The notes below the pieces were generated by a model. It ran no database searches. It was not told the origin of the DNA and was given only the letters and a program-made list of their open reading frames with translations. A DNA stretch of 40,795 nucleotides. It comes from Acidobacteriota bacterium (GTDB lineage: Bacteria; Acidobacteriota; Blastocatellia; Pyrinomonadales; Pyrinomonadaceae). The position numbers were made by a program, and so were the translations under genes. The stretch is from NCBI GenBank assembly GCA_020199995.1, contig JAIVJM010000008.1, forward strand, positions 1-40,795. Direction: 5' to 3'. Below are positions 1 through 8,215 of the stretch, one piece after another (position 1 is the first letter of the stretch; each line of letters opens with the position of its first letter).

Positions 1-363
1 GTAACTGCCCTGCGCCGAGGAGACCATCTTGCGGCCCCGGTGACGCCGGGCAAGGTCGGAGGCGCGCAGTGTTTCGGGCATGAAGGCATAGTCGCGGTAA
101 ACCTTCTCGTAAAAGACCGGCGCGCGGCGACGCAGAAGCTTGGCGACGAGGATGAAGGCGAGCGCCCTGTGGAGGCCGAGGGGTGCGGTCTTGAAGATGT
201 CCGAGAGGCGCACGTAGACGCGGCCCGAGCGGAGGCGGATCGTGTGGTTGAGCCCGGCGTAAGGGTAATAGCGCACGTCCACGTCGGGCACGGCGCGCTT
301 GGGCGCAAGCTGCCGGAACGCATCCATGAAGAGCGTGCTGAGGAGAGGGGGGGTGTCGGGCAT
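1..363 (-). CDS. SprT-like zinc metalloprotease-type protein, N-terminal part (gene leaves window)
   Basis: The reverse strand is open from an ATG at 363 to the window edge and gives 121 residues with no stop. The protein begins MPDTPPLLSTLF and contains YYPYAGLNHTIRLRSGRVY, then RLSDIFKTAPLGLHRALAFI, and later the basic stretch LARRHRGRKMVSSAQG. This order (basic beta strand, 'vrlSD.l..ap..vh.aLa.iL..kl', then 'yr.y' and a RGRK element) resembles the SprT-like/YgjP-like metallopeptidase proteins common in Acidobacteriota. The HExxH zinc site would lie beyond the window edge, so catalytic competence cannot be judged. It is divergent from hrcA. The family call is inference and the reading frame itself is secure. 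Confidence 0.55.
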   Translation of the reverse strand, partial: MPDTPPLLSTLFMDAFRQLAPKRAVPDVDVRYYPYAGLNHTIRLRSGRVYVRLSDIFKTAPLGLHRALAFILVAKLLRRRAPVFYEKVYRDYAFMPETLRASDLARRHRGRKMVSSAQGSY

Positions 364-743
364 AAATTCCAATCCCTGTTCAGGAGATCAACGCCAGCGG
401 GGACGTCTTTAATGTCGCCGGAGAAAGAGTGGTTCCGCATCGGAAATGGAACCGGCCTTGAACGACCTGTGAAGCATGATATTAAGGTTCGCCGAGGCGG
501 GTCGTCAAACGAGACTTTCCGGCGTCACGCTAAGCCTTTTGCTTCTCGACAAATGGCCCCTCCGACGGCAAAGAGCGAACGATTCGGCGTCCCGCACCGC
601 GCCGGAAACCCCTTTGACTTCAGCAGCTTAACTCTTCACCTCGCGACGGCGGACGGGCGACCGTGATAAGTTCAGCCGGCTCTTTGAATTAGCCGTGCGC
701 CGGAGGACGCCCGCGGCGTCAACGCCGGGCGCTGAGGCTCGGT

Positions 744-773
744 TTGCGCCTGTTTTCATTCATCCGCTATACT
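744..773 (+). promoter_or_regulatory. Candidate sigma-70 promoter P1 of the hrcA operon
   Basis: TTGCGC at 744-749 and TATACT at 768-773 are separated by 18 bases. The -10 box is close to consensus. It would start transcription near 780, about 180 bases upstream of the hrcA ATG. Confidence 0.45.
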
Positions 774-834
774 CCACAGACGCTTCGCTCCGAAGCATCC
801 ACGGAACGGGGCGGGGCGCCGGAAATTTTAATCC

Positions 835-863
835 TTGACAGGGCGTTATGGCGGCTGTAAACA
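835..863 (+). promoter_or_regulatory. Candidate promoter P2 of the hrcA operon
   Basis: A perfect TTGACA at 835-840 is followed after 17 bases by TAAACA at 858-863, a weak -10 box. It would give a leader of about 90 bases before the hrcA ATG at 958. The TTG in this box also opens a longer in-frame hrcA reading frame, which is probably not the real start. Confidence 0.45.
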
Positions 864-957
864 ATGTAAAGATGGCGGGGCGCGTGCTTTCTCTGTTTAC
901 CGCGCTCCATGCACGTCAGAAGACCCCCTGAAGCCCCGCACGCCAAGTCTTTTCACC

Positions 958-2079
958 ATGGCATTTCGTAGCTCGACATCGGCGACACACGCAGACCGGA
1001 TGCCCGACGCGCGCGGGCAGGCCGTGCTCTCGGCGATCATCAAGGAGCACCTCCGGACGGGCGAGCCCGTCGGGTCGCGGACGATCTCGGAGCGCTTCGC
1101 GGGGGGCGCGGGCTGGAGCTCGGCCACCATCCGCAACGTGATGGGCGAACTCGATGAGGCCGGTCTGGTCGAGCAGCCGCACACCTCGGCCGGGCGCACC
1201 CCGACCGACAAGGGCTACAGGTTCTACGTCGATCACATGGTCGGCGACGCGCGCCTGTCGAGGGCCGACCTGTCTGCGATTGACCGCACGCTGGGAATCG
1301 CGAGCGGCGAGGCGAACGCGCATCAGCCCAACCGCCTGATGGAGAGAGTCTCGCATCTGCTCTCGGAGCTGTCGGAGAACGTGGGCATTGTCGTCTCGCC
1401 GCCGATGGCCGACAACCGTCTGGAGCACATCGAATTCCTGCCGCTCACGGACGGGCGCATCCTCGTCGTGCTCGTCTTCTCCTCGAACGTCGTGCAGAAC
1501 AAGATCATCCGCATTGACGAGCCGCTCGGACAGGAAGAGCTGGAGCGCGCGGCCCGTTACCTGAATGCGGAGTTCAGCGGCAAGAGCCTTCAGGCCATCC
1601 GCTCCGAGATTCTGGCGATGATGCGCGAAGAGAAAGCGCTCTACGACGAGCTGCTGCGTCACGCCGTGCTGCTCTTCGAGCGGAGCATGGAGGGCGACGA
1701 GACGGAGACGGGCGACGTTTACGTGGACGGCGCGTCGAACATTCTGGCGAAGCCAGACTTCGGTGATGTCGAGCGCCTGCGCGAGCTGTTCCGCACCTTC
1801 GAGGCTAAGTCGCGCCTCGTCAAGATTCTGGGCGAGTGCATCGAGCGCGAGCCGGTCTTCGGCGACGTTCACGTCGTCATCGGTCGCGAGCACACCGCAC
1901 CCTCGATGCAATCCTGCGCGCTCATCACCACCCCGTACCGCCTCAGTGAGGGCCGGGTCGTCGGGACGCTGGGCGTGGTCGGCCCGATGCGCATCGAATA
2001 CGCGCGGACGATGGCGATGGTCAACTACATCGCGCGGCTCGTCGAGCGCGTGTTGCGCGAAGAAGCAGTCCGCATCTGA
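958..2079 (+). CDS. hrcA: Heat-inducible transcription repressor HrcA
   Basis: A 373-residue protein. HrcA is the repressor of class I heat-shock genes; it binds the CIRCE operator and is kept active by GroEL. The N-terminal winged helix is clear: LSAIIKEHLRTGEPVGSRT near residues 24-42, SSATIRNVMGELDEAGL at 54-70, and the hallmark HTSAGRTPTDKGYR at 75-88. The GAF-like and dimerisation parts follow (VGIVVSPP, and the C-terminal ALITTPYRLSEGRVVGTLGVVGP). Length is a little above the usual 340-350, mainly from about 15 extra N-terminal residues; ATG at 1000 (MPDARGQ) is an alternative start. It is the first gene of hrcA-grpE-dnaK-dnaJ. No CIRCE copy was seen in the window, so its operator here is unclear. 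Confidence 0.93.
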   Translation: MAFRSSTSATHADRMPDARGQAVLSAIIKEHLRTGEPVGSRTISERFAGGAGWSSATIRNVMGELDEAGLVEQPHTSAGRTPTDKGYRFYVDHMVGDARLSRADLSAIDRTLGIASGEANAHQPNRLMERVSHLLSELSENVGIVVSPPMADNRLEHIEFLPLTDGRILVVLVFSSNVVQNKIIRIDEPLGQEELERAARYLNAEFSGKSLQAIRSEILAMMREEKALYDELLRHAVLLFERSMEGDETETGDVYVDGASNILAKPDFGDVERLRELFRTFEAKSRLVKILGECIEREPVFGDVHVVIGREHTAPSMQSCALITTPYRLSEGRVVGTLGVVGPMRIEYARTMAMVNYIARLVERVLREEAVRI

Positions 2080-2155
2080 ACTCTTTAATTCTCCGGGCGC
2101 GCGCATGTAAAGTTCTGAGCGTGCCGGGAGGCTCAACCGAAACCGGGTCGCGTAG

Positions 2156-3109
2156 ATGAATCAAACGAACATGGCAGACAAAGACAGGCGAGCGCCGAAC
2201 CGCATCCCCGTGCGCTTCGTGGACGGCGGCGACGGGGACGAGCAGGGCGGCATTGACGGCGACGTCGGCGGCATCGGCGGCGGCGATTCGACCCCCGGCG
2301 TGGGGAATGACAGCGGCCTGACATCAGAAGAGATCGGACGTGAGTCGGCCTACGAGGACGAGACCGAGACACGGCGGCGCATCAACCGCGGCGGCGAGCA
2401 GGACTCGGAGGGCGCGCGCGAGCGCGCCGACGACGCGGACGACGCGGGCTCGAACGACGCCTCAGATTTGCCGCGTGGCCGCAATGACCTCGACACAACA
2501 GCCCCGCACGCGGGCGAAGGGTCGAAGTCCGATGAGGGCCATGCGGGCCACGCGCCGGGCGAGACGCCGCGTCACGCCGCCTCCTCCGGCCCGGCGGTGG
2601 CCGAACTCGTGGCGACGCGCGCCGAACTGCGCCGCATCGAAGCCGAGCTGAAGAAGTACTTGGACGAGCGTCAGGAGTTCACTGACAAGCTCGCGCGGCG
2701 GCAGGCGGACTTCGAGAATTACCGCAAGCGCGTCGAGCGCGAGCGCGGCGAGACGTACAACCGGACGGTCGCCGAGGTGGTCACGCGTCTCTTCCCCGTC
2801 CTCGACAACCTGCGGCGCGCGCTCGACGCCGAGTCGTCGTTTCAGGCGGGTGAGTCCGCGGAGTTCCGACACTTCCTGCACGGCATCGAGCTGATCGGCA
2901 AGCAACTGAACGGCGTCCTCGAAGAGCTGGGCGTCGAGGTCGTCCCGACCGTGGGCGAGCCCTTCGACCCGCACGTCCACGAGGCCGTGACCACCGAGGA
3001 GACGGACGAGTTTGAACCCGACACCGTGATGGAGGAGATGCGTAGCGGCTACCGCCTCGGCGGCAAACTCCTCCGCCCTGCGATGGTCAAAGTAGCAACG
3101 AGAGCTTGA
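2156..3109 (+). CDS. grpE: Nucleotide exchange factor GrpE with long acidic N-terminal extension
   Basis: A 317-residue protein, against about 190-200 usual. The C-terminal half, from about residue 150, is a normal GrpE: a long coiled coil (LVATRAELRRIEAELKKYL), then RRQADFENYRKRVERER, FPVLDNLRRAL, and the beta domain with VGEPFDPHVHEAV and GYRLGGKLLRPAMVKV. GrpE releases ADP from DnaK in the cytoplasm and acts as a thermosensor in many bacteria. The first 140 or so residues are rich in Gly, Asp and Glu, have no visible fold and are probably disordered. ATG at 2171 (MADKDRR) could be the true start. It lies between hrcA and dnaK, with an 84-base gap to dnaK. Confidence 0.93.
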   Translation: MNQTNMADKDRRAPNRIPVRFVDGGDGDEQGGIDGDVGGIGGGDSTPGVGNDSGLTSEEIGRESAYEDETETRRRINRGGEQDSEGARERADDADDAGSNDASDLPRGRNDLDTTAPHAGEGSKSDEGHAGHAPGETPRHAASSGPAVAELVATRAELRRIEAELKKYLDERQEFTDKLARRQADFENYRKRVERERGETYNRTVAEVVTRLFPVLDNLRRALDAESSFQAGESAEFRHFLHGIELIGKQLNGVLEELGVEVVPTVGEPFDPHVHEAVTTEETDEFEPDTVMEEMRSGYRLGGKLLRPAMVKVATRA

Positions 3110-3182
3110 CGGGTGAACTGTCACAGATGACAAAGTGGACAGCTGGCTTTTTCCTGACACCCGATACGATTCACCTGTCACG
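3107..3182. repeat. Imperfect inverted repeat in the grpE-dnaK gap
   Basis: TTGACGGGTGAA at 3107-3118 pairs with TTCACCTGTCAC at 3171-3182 (10 of 12 positions), with further TGTCA/TGACA words between. It fills the gap between grpE and dnaK and leaves no clear Shine-Dalgarno before the dnaK ATG. It may be a degraded relative of the other gap palindromes in this window. Confidence 0.35.
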
Positions 3183-3193
3183 AGTTAAAATCC

Positions 3194-5050
3194 ATGGGCA
3201 AAGTAGTCGGAATTGATTTAGGGACCACCAACTGCTGCGTCGCCGTGCTGGAAGGCGGCGCGGTGCAGATCGTCCCGAACAAAGAGGGCGGGCGCACGAC
3301 CCCCACGGTCGTCGGCTTTACGGACAAGGGCGAGCGCCTCGTCGGGCAGATCGCCAAGCGTCAGGCCGTGACGAACGCGGTCAACACGGTCTACGCCGTC
3401 AAGCGCCTCATCGGTCGCAAGGCCAACGAGCCCGAGGTGGCGCGCGCGCGCGAAACCTCGCCCTTCGAGATCGCCGAGGCCTCCAACGGCGATGCGCGCA
3501 TTCAGGTGCAGGGCCGCGTCTACAGCCCGCAGGAGATTTCCGGCATCGTCTTGCAGCGCCTCAAGGCCGCGGCGGAAGACTTCCTCGGCGAGGCCGTCAC
3601 CGAGGCCATCATCACCGTGCCCGCCTACTTCGACGACACGCAGCGGCAGGCGACCAAGGACGCGGGCCGCATCGCGGGCCTGAGAGTCGAGCGCATCATC
3701 AACGAGCCGACCGCAGCGGCTCTGGCCTACGGCTTGGGCCGCACCGAGTCGGAGCGCATCGCCGTCTACGACCTCGGCGGCGGCACGTTCGACATCTCGA
3801 TTCTCGAAATCAACGACGGCGTCTACGAGGTGCTCGCCACCTCCGGCAATACCTTCCTCGGCGGCGAGGATTTCGACGAGCGGATCATCAACTGGATGGT
3901 CGAGCAGTTCCGCGAAGAGACGGGCATTGATCTGCGGCAGGACCGCCTCGCGCTGCAACGCCTGAAGGAGGCCGCCGAGCGCGCCAAATGCGAGCTCTCG
4001 TCGCTGACCGAGGCGAACATCAATCTGCCGTTCATCGCGGCGGACGCCTCGGGGCCGAAGCACTTCAGCAAGATGCTTTCGCGCGAAGTCTTCGAGAACC
4101 TCGTGAGCGACCTCATCGAGCGCACGGTCGAGCCGTGCCAGAAGGCCCTCTGGGACTCCAAGCTCCAGCCCAAGGACATTGACAAGGTGCTTTTAGTCGG
4201 CGGGCAGACGCGCTCGCCCGTCATCGCGCGCACCGTCAGGGAAATTTTCGGCAAAGACGCTTCCGCCGAGATCAACCCCGACGAGGTAGTCGCGATGGGC
4301 GCGGCCATTCAGGGCGGCGTCTTCACCGGCGACATCAAGGACATCGTGCTGCTCGACGTGTTGCCCTTAAGCCTCGGGCTTGAGACGCGCGGCGGCCTCT
4401 TTCACAAGATCATCGAGCGCAACTCGACCATCCCTCTGCGCAACAGCCAAACGTTCACGACCGTCGTGGACAACCAGTCGTCGGTCGAGATTCACGTTCT
4501 TCAGGGCGAGCGCGAGGTCTCGCAGGGGAACCGCTCTTTAGGCAAGTTCGAGCTGGTCGGAATCCCGCCCAACCCGCGCGGCGGGCCGCAGATCGAAGTC
4601 ACCTTCGAGGTGGACGCCAACGGCATCCTCAACGTCTCGGCGCAGGACAAGACGAGCGGAACCAAGCAACAGATGAAGGTCACGCCGACCTCCGGACTTT
4701 CGGGCGACGAGATCGAACGCATGATCGCCGAGGCGCAGAGTTCGATGGACAGCGACCGCCGCGTCAAGGAGTTGATCGGGCTGCGCTCAAAACTCGAAGG
4801 CCTGATCCGCAACACGCAGCGCTCTTTCCGCGAGTTCGGCTCGGCGCTCCCGCTCGACGACCGGCAGTCGGCCCAGAACACATTCGCCGAGTGCGAGGAG
4901 TTCGTCCACTCGGAGGACACGGAGGAGCTTCAGCGCGCATTGCTGAGGGTCGAAGGTCTGGCCACACAACTCACGATGGCGATGATGAACGCGCCGGCGG
5001 GCGAGAAGGCTATCGAAGGGCCGGACAAAGATCACAACGAAAGGCTATAA
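3194..5050 (+). CDS. dnaK: Chaperone DnaK (Hsp70)
   Basis: A 618-residue Hsp70. It binds and releases unfolded proteins with ATP hydrolysis, working with DnaJ and GrpE. The ATPase domain shows the phosphate-1 motif VGIDLGTTNCCVAVLEGG near the N-terminus, IITVPAYFDDTQRQATKDAG, INEPTAAALAYGLG, YDLGGGTFDISILEI and LLVGGQTRSPVI. The linker DIVLLDVLPLSLGLETRGG leads into the substrate-binding domain (FTTVVDNQSSVEIHVLQGER, then FEVDANGILNVSAQDKTSG). The helical lid follows. The C-terminus ends DKDHNERL and lacks the EEVD-like tail and part of the low-complexity region seen in many DnaKs. No strong Shine-Dalgarno is visible at the ATG. A palindrome separates it from dnaJ. Confidence 0.97.
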   Translation: MGKVVGIDLGTTNCCVAVLEGGAVQIVPNKEGGRTTPTVVGFTDKGERLVGQIAKRQAVTNAVNTVYAVKRLIGRKANEPEVARARETSPFEIAEASNGDARIQVQGRVYSPQEISGIVLQRLKAAAEDFLGEAVTEAIITVPAYFDDTQRQATKDAGRIAGLRVERIINEPTAAALAYGLGRTESERIAVYDLGGGTFDISILEINDGVYEVLATSGNTFLGGEDFDERIINWMVEQFREETGIDLRQDRLALQRLKEAAERAKCELSSLTEANINLPFIAADASGPKHFSKMLSREVFENLVSDLIERTVEPCQKALWDSKLQPKDIDKVLLVGGQTRSPVIARTVREIFGKDASAEINPDEVVAMGAAIQGGVFTGDIKDIVLLDVLPLSLGLETRGGLFHKIIERNSTIPLRNSQTFTTVVDNQSSVEIHVLQGEREVSQGNRSLGKFELVGIPPNPRGGPQIEVTFEVDANGILNVSAQDKTSGTKQQMKVTPTSGLSGDEIERMIAEAQSSMDSDRRVKELIGLRSKLEGLIRNTQRSFREFGSALPLDDRQSAQNTFAECEEFVHSEDTEELQRALLRVEGLATQLTMAMMNAPAGEKAIEGPDKDHNERL

Positions 5051-5054
5051 AAAC

Positions 5055-5129
5055 CGTCAAACGTCAATCGTCAATCGTGAATAGAAAGAAATTAGTCTTC
5101 GATTCACGATTGACGTTTGACGTTTGACG
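5055..5129. repeat. Heptamer-built palindrome between dnaK and dnaJ
   Basis: The left arm at 5055-5082 is four tandem 7-base units (CGTCAAA, CGTCAAT, CGTCAAT, CGTGAAT). The right arm at 5102-5129 is the reverse complement with 27 of 28 positions matching; the loop is 19 bases. Heptamer units continue to TTTGAAG, just before the dnaJ ATG at 5139. The element starts 5 bases after the dnaK stop, so it occupies nearly the whole gap. The hairpin could end or stabilise the dnaK mRNA and could hide the dnaJ start. Confidence 0.85.
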
Positions 5130-5138
5130 TTTGAAGAG

Positions 5139-6119
5139 ATGAGTACGAAACGCGATTACTACGAAGTCCTCGGCCTGAGCCGGGGCGCGACCGAGGCGGA
5201 CATTAAAAGCGCTTATCGGAAGCTCGCCGTCCGCTACCACCCGGACAAGAATCCTGGCGACCATGAAGCTGAGGAGAAATTCAAGGAGGCGGCGGAAGCC
5301 TACTCGGTGCTCTCCGACGCCGAGCAGCGCGCGCGCTACGAACGCTTCGGGCACGCGGGCGTGTCGAGCAGCGCGGGGGCGGCGGGCTGGGGGGCCGCCG
5401 GCTTCGGCGGCATCGAAGACATCCTCGGCGTCCCTCGGCTCGAAGCCTGCGAGGCGTGCCAGGGCGCGGGCGCGGCTCCGGGGACACAGCCCGAGACCTG
5501 CACGACTTGTGCGGGCGCGGGGCAGGTGAGGTATCAGCAGGGCTTCTTCTCGGTGTCGCGCACCTGCGGCAACTGCCGCGGCTCGGGGCGCGTCATCAAG
5601 ACACCGTGCGAGAGTTGCCGGGGAACGGGACGCGTCGAGCGCGAGCGGAGCATGGAGGTCAAAATCCCTTCCGGCGTGGAGACGGGCTCGCGCCTGCGAC
5701 TGGCGGGCGAGGGCGAGGCCGGCGCGCAGGGCGGCCCGGCGGGCGACCTCTACGTCGTCATCCACGTCACAGAGCACGAGCAGTTCGAGCGGCAGGGCAA
5801 CAACCTCTACGCCTCAGTCCCCGTCACCTTCGCGCAGGCGGCGCTCGGCTCCGAAGTCACCGTCCCGACGCTCGGAGGACAGCAACCTCTGAAAATCCCC
5901 ACGGGCACACAGACCGGCACGGTGTTCCGCATCAAGAGCAGCGGGATGCCCGTGCTCGGCGGCCGCGGACGCGGCGACCTCTTCGTCTCCGTCACGGTCG
6001 TCACCCCGACGACGCTCACGCGCGAGCAGCGGCGACTGCTCGAACAACTGTCGGAGATCGAAGAGAAAGACTTCGGCGACAAGGGTCTGATGGACAAAGT
6101 GCGCGACATCTTCGGCTGA
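5139..6119 (+). CDS. dnaJ: Chaperone DnaJ with a shortened region before the zinc fingers
   Basis: A 326-residue DnaJ, against about 370-380 usual. It stimulates DnaK ATPase and delivers substrates. The J domain is intact, with HPD at residues 34-36. A short Gly/Ala-rich linker (about 74-91) follows. All four CxxCxGxG zinc motifs are present, starting at C104, C121, C143 and C157. The C-terminal domains show [20 protein letters not shown] and a dimerisation end. Between FGGIEDILG (ends at 97) and [10 protein letters not shown] the usual segment of about 50 residues is missing: the rest of the G/F region and the first strand of C-terminal domain I, normally 'rG.DLrY.Lel.leEa..G'. The frame is kept. 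The ATG at 5139 directly follows a repeat; an upstream TTG at 5124 lies inside it. Confidence 0.93.
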   Translation: MSTKRDYYEVLGLSRGATEADIKSAYRKLAVRYHPDKNPGDHEAEEKFKEAAEAYSVLSDAEQRARYERFGHAGVSSSAGAAGWGAAGFGGIEDILGVPRLEACEACQGAGAAPGTQPETCTTCAGAGQVRYQQGFFSVSRTCGNCRGSGRVIKTPCESCRGTGRVERERSMEVKIPSGVETGSRLRLAGEGEAGAQGGPAGDLYVVIHVTEHEQFERQGNNLYASVPVTFAQAALGSEVTVPTLGGQQPLKIPTGTQTGTVFRIKSSGMPVLGGRGRGDLFVSVTVVTPTTLTREQRRLLEQLSEIEEKDFGDKGLMDKVRDIFG

Positions 6120-6133
6120 GAGAGACGAAAACG

Positions 6134-6210
6134 GTACCGCGAGCGTTAGCGAGCAGGTTGAGATAGACGATACTCAAACCCGTTCGCTAACGCTCGCGGT
6201 ACTGTTTTTT
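6134..6210 (+). terminator. Terminator of the heat-shock operon, with GCGAGCGTTAGCGA-type arms
   Basis: A 19-base left arm at 6134-6152 (GTACCGCGAGCGTTAGCGA) pairs perfectly with 6184-6202, with a 31-base loop, and is followed by six T at 6205-6210. It lies 15 bases after the dnaJ stop. The T run also begins a small palindrome, TTTTGTAT-CA-ATACAAAA, at 6207-6224. Nothing else was recognised in 6225-6422. Confidence 0.8.
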
Positions 6211-6422
6211 GTATCAATACAAAACGTCCCGGCGTGATACAAACGGGCACTTGGGCAATGTTTTCGCCGCCACGCGAAATCTTCTCCGTCGCGCAGTTTC
6301 TTCGTAATTCGGCGCGGAATGGGAGAATCGCCCCCTCAGCGCTCCCCGGCACAATGCTTGCCATGATGCTAAAGCGTTCGGCACTTACGCGTTACCCATC
6401 GAGGGAGAAACTTTCGAGGAGC

Positions 6423-6785
6423 ATGATGATGATGAAACGACGGAGCCTCTCATGTTTGATCGCGGTCCTGCTGTTATCGGTCTTTTCCGCGACGGCGCTC
6501 GCGGCGGTTGATGAGGACACGGACACGCGCTTGATTGACGCGAAGGTGGTCGAGGTCAACGAACACCACATCTCCGTCATCGCGCGCACGGGCGTCGAGC
6601 ACGTCATCGCGGTCGAAAACTCCAAGACGCTCGTGCGGAACAAAGGCATCATCGTTGCTCTCAAAGACCTGCGCGAAGGCGACATCGTGACGGTCGAACT
6701 CGACGCCGTCAACCCGCTCAAGTTCGCGCGCAATATCGTGATCGCGGTGCAGGCCAACAGCGAAGTGGCGACCACCGAGCCCTAA
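6423..6785 (+). CDS. Small exported protein of unknown function
   Basis: A 120-residue protein. It begins with four consecutive ATG codons (6423, 6426, 6429, 6432) preceded by AGGAG at 6417-6421; 6429 has the best spacing. The N-terminus (KRRSLSCLIAVLLLSVFSA then TALAAVDEDT) is a signal peptide with a likely cut after ALA. The mature part of about 90 residues is predicted to be all beta: RLIDAKVVEVNEHHISVIA, then HVIAVENSKTLVRNKGII, then LREGDIVTVELDAVNPLKFA. This looks like a small OB- or SH3-like barrel of the DUF5666 kind, but no family was firmly recognised. It stands alone between two hairpins. The periplasmic location is an inference from the signal peptide. Confidence 0.75.
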   Translation: MMMMKRRSLSCLIAVLLLSVFSATALAAVDEDTDTRLIDAKVVEVNEHHISVIARTGVEHVIAVENSKTLVRNKGIIVALKDLREGDIVTVELDAVNPLKFARNIVIAVQANSEVATTEP

Positions 6786-6870
6786 GACGGCCACGTCCCA
6801 CGAAAAGCTCGCCGGTCATCGAAAGCGGACTCTCTTTATCGAGCGTTCGCGTTAATGACTGGCAATTGAG

Positions 6871-6908
6871 AGCCGCCCGGCTACCTCGCAAAATAGCCGG
6901 GCGGCTTT
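6871..6908. terminator. Hairpin terminator after the small exported protein
   Basis: AGCCGCCCGGCTA at 6871-6883 pairs perfectly with TAGCCGGGCGGCT at 6894-6906, with a 10-base loop and a short TTT. It sits between the rightward gene ending at 6785 and the leftward tsaD. Confidence 0.7.
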
Positions 6909-6920
6909 CGTACGAAACGC

Positions 6921-7002
6921 AGAAGTCAGAACGCTGAACGACGAACTGAAAGACAAGTTGCTTTCAGTTCGTCGTTCAGCGTTCTGACTTCTGACTTCTT
7001 TT
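6921..7002. repeat. Perfect 32-bp palindrome next to the tsaD stop
   Basis: The arms at 6921-6952 and 6961-6992 are perfectly complementary over 32 bases with an 8-base loop. The arms contain AACGCTGAACG and GAACTGAAAG. A T run at 6997-7002 touches the tsaD stop codon at 7003. With its T tail it can also act as a terminator for rightward transcripts. It belongs to the same family as 14118-14189, 23570-23658, 29035-29118 and 31563-31657. Confidence 0.9.
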
Positions 7003-8079
7003 TTAGAGTCGGTAGCGGACGCGGCTGCGGCGCAGCGCGTCGTCTTCGACATCAATGTTCTGGAGGCGGAGCGAGACGTCGGCGTTGAGGTCGAGGTCGG
7101 CGCGCTCGCCCGCCAACAGCTTGACCGTCCCGGCTGCCGCGATCATCGCCGCGTTGTCGGTCGAGAGATGTCGGGAGGGGAAGAGGGCGGAGACGCCCAT
7201 GCGCGACGCCGCCGCGCGCGAGGCTTCGCGCAGCGCCTCGTTGCAGGCCACGCCGCCCGCGACGATGAGCGTGCGCGGGCGGTACTCTGCGGCCAGACGC
7301 TCGGTCGTGCCGACCAGAGAGCGGATAACTACGTCCTGAAAACTCGCCGCCAAATCTTTGACCGGCTGCGTGGGCGTCTCCCCCTCGGCCAGCGCCTTCA
7401 GGCCCGACTCGCGGACGTGCTTCGAGACCGCGGTCTTCAAGCCGCTGAAGCTGAAGTCGGGGCGACCGTCGCCCATGCGCGGGACGCTGAAGCGGACGGC
7501 TCGTGGGTCGCCTTCGCGCGCCAGTCGCTCGATGACGGGGCCGCCGGGGTAGCCGAGGCCGAGCATCTTCGCCACCTTGTCGAACGCCTCGCCCGCCGCG
7601 TCGTCGCGCGTCCGCGCCAGCACCTTGTACTTGCCCGGCTCCGGCACGAGGAAGAGGTTCGTGTGGCCGCCCGAGACGACCAAAGCGAAGGCCGGGTACT
7701 CGATGGGCGGATTGTCGAAGACGACAGAGTAGATGTGCCCCTCGATGTGATTGACGCCGACGAAGGGCTTCTCCAGCGCGTAGGCCAGCGCCTTTGCGTA
7801 GGAGACGCCGACCAGCAGAGAGCCGACGAGCCCCGGCCCCTGCGTGACGGCGATGCCGTCAAGTTCTTCCTGCGCCACGCCCGCGCGTGCGAAGGCCTCT
7901 TCGACCACGGGGACGATTTTGTCGAGGTGCTCGCGCGAGGCCAGTTCGGGCACGACGCCGCCGAAGCGTTTGTGAATATCCACCTGCGAAGAGATGACCG
8001 ACGACAGTATCTCGCGCCCGCCGCGAACAATCGCCGCCGCCGTCTCGTCGCAGGAGCTTTCAATGCCGAGCACAAGCAT
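7003..8079 (-). CDS. tsaD: tRNA N6-adenosine threonylcarbamoyltransferase TsaD
   Basis: A 358-residue protein of the Kae1/Qri7/YgjD family. With TsaB and TsaE it transfers threonylcarbamoyl from TC-AMP to A37 of tRNAs that read ANN codons. It begins [18 protein letters not shown], the ASKHA phosphate loop. It has the metal-binding HxxxH in [21 protein letters not shown], and [22 protein letters not shown]. The C-terminal nucleotide motif is [14 protein letters not shown], followed by [15 protein letters not shown]. Length is typical. tsaE, its partner, is encoded at 14714-15184; tsaB is not in the window. No clear Shine-Dalgarno was seen at the ATG. Confidence 0.97.
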   Translation of the reverse strand: MLVLGIESSCDETAAAIVRGGREILSSVISSQVDIHKRFGGVVPELASREHLDKIVPVVEEAFARAGVAQEELDGIAVTQGPGLVGSLLVGVSYAKALAYALEKPFVGVNHIEGHIYSVVFDNPPIEYPAFALVVSGGHTNLFLVPEPGKYKVLARTRDDAAGEAFDKVAKMLGLGYPGGPVIERLAREGDPRAVRFSVPRMGDGRPDFSFSGLKTAVSKHVRESGLKALAEGETPTQPVKDLAASFQDVVIRSLVGTTERLAAEYRPRTLIVAGGVACNEALREASRAAASRMGVSALFPSRHLSTDNAAMIAAAGTVKLLAGERADLDLNADVSLRLQNIDVEDDALRRSRVRYRL

Positions 8080-8181
8080 GATTCACACCACAGAGGATTA
8101 ATAAACTCTAACCGTCGGTCGAATAATAGCGTGAGATGGTAGTCAGGCGCACCTGCCTGAGAACTCCCGAGGAAGCTGTTC

Positions 8182-8208
8182 GAGAAAGCCCCCGGAGGGG
8201 GCTTTCTC
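8182..8208 (-). terminator. Hairpin terminator after the NHL protein gene
   Basis: GAGAAAGCCCCC at 8182-8193 pairs perfectly with GGGGGCTTTCTC at 8197-8208 around a 3-base loop. It begins 8 bases beyond the stop of the leftward gene at 8216. The following T tract is weak. Confidence 0.65.
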
Positions 8209-8215
8209 AATCGCC

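Larger units (their letters stand above)
364..957. other. Intergenic region between divergent SprT-like gene and hrcA
   Basis: About 590 bases without a convincing gene. A rightward frame spans 40-666 but lies over the opposite SprT-like gene and has no recognisable content. The region holds two sigma-70-like promoters facing hrcA (744-773 and 835-863) and a small GC-rich inverted repeat near 711-727. No CIRCE element (TTAGCACTC-N9-GAGTGCTAA) was seen. Confidence 0.6.

Noticed and set aside
40-666. Rightward open frame at the left edge
   Set aside because: It overlaps the leftward SprT-like coding frame and then runs through promoter-like DNA; no Shine-Dalgarno or domain.
916-2136. Leftward open frame of 406 codons opposite hrcA
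   Set aside because: hrcA is unambiguous on the plus strand and the antisense protein has no features.
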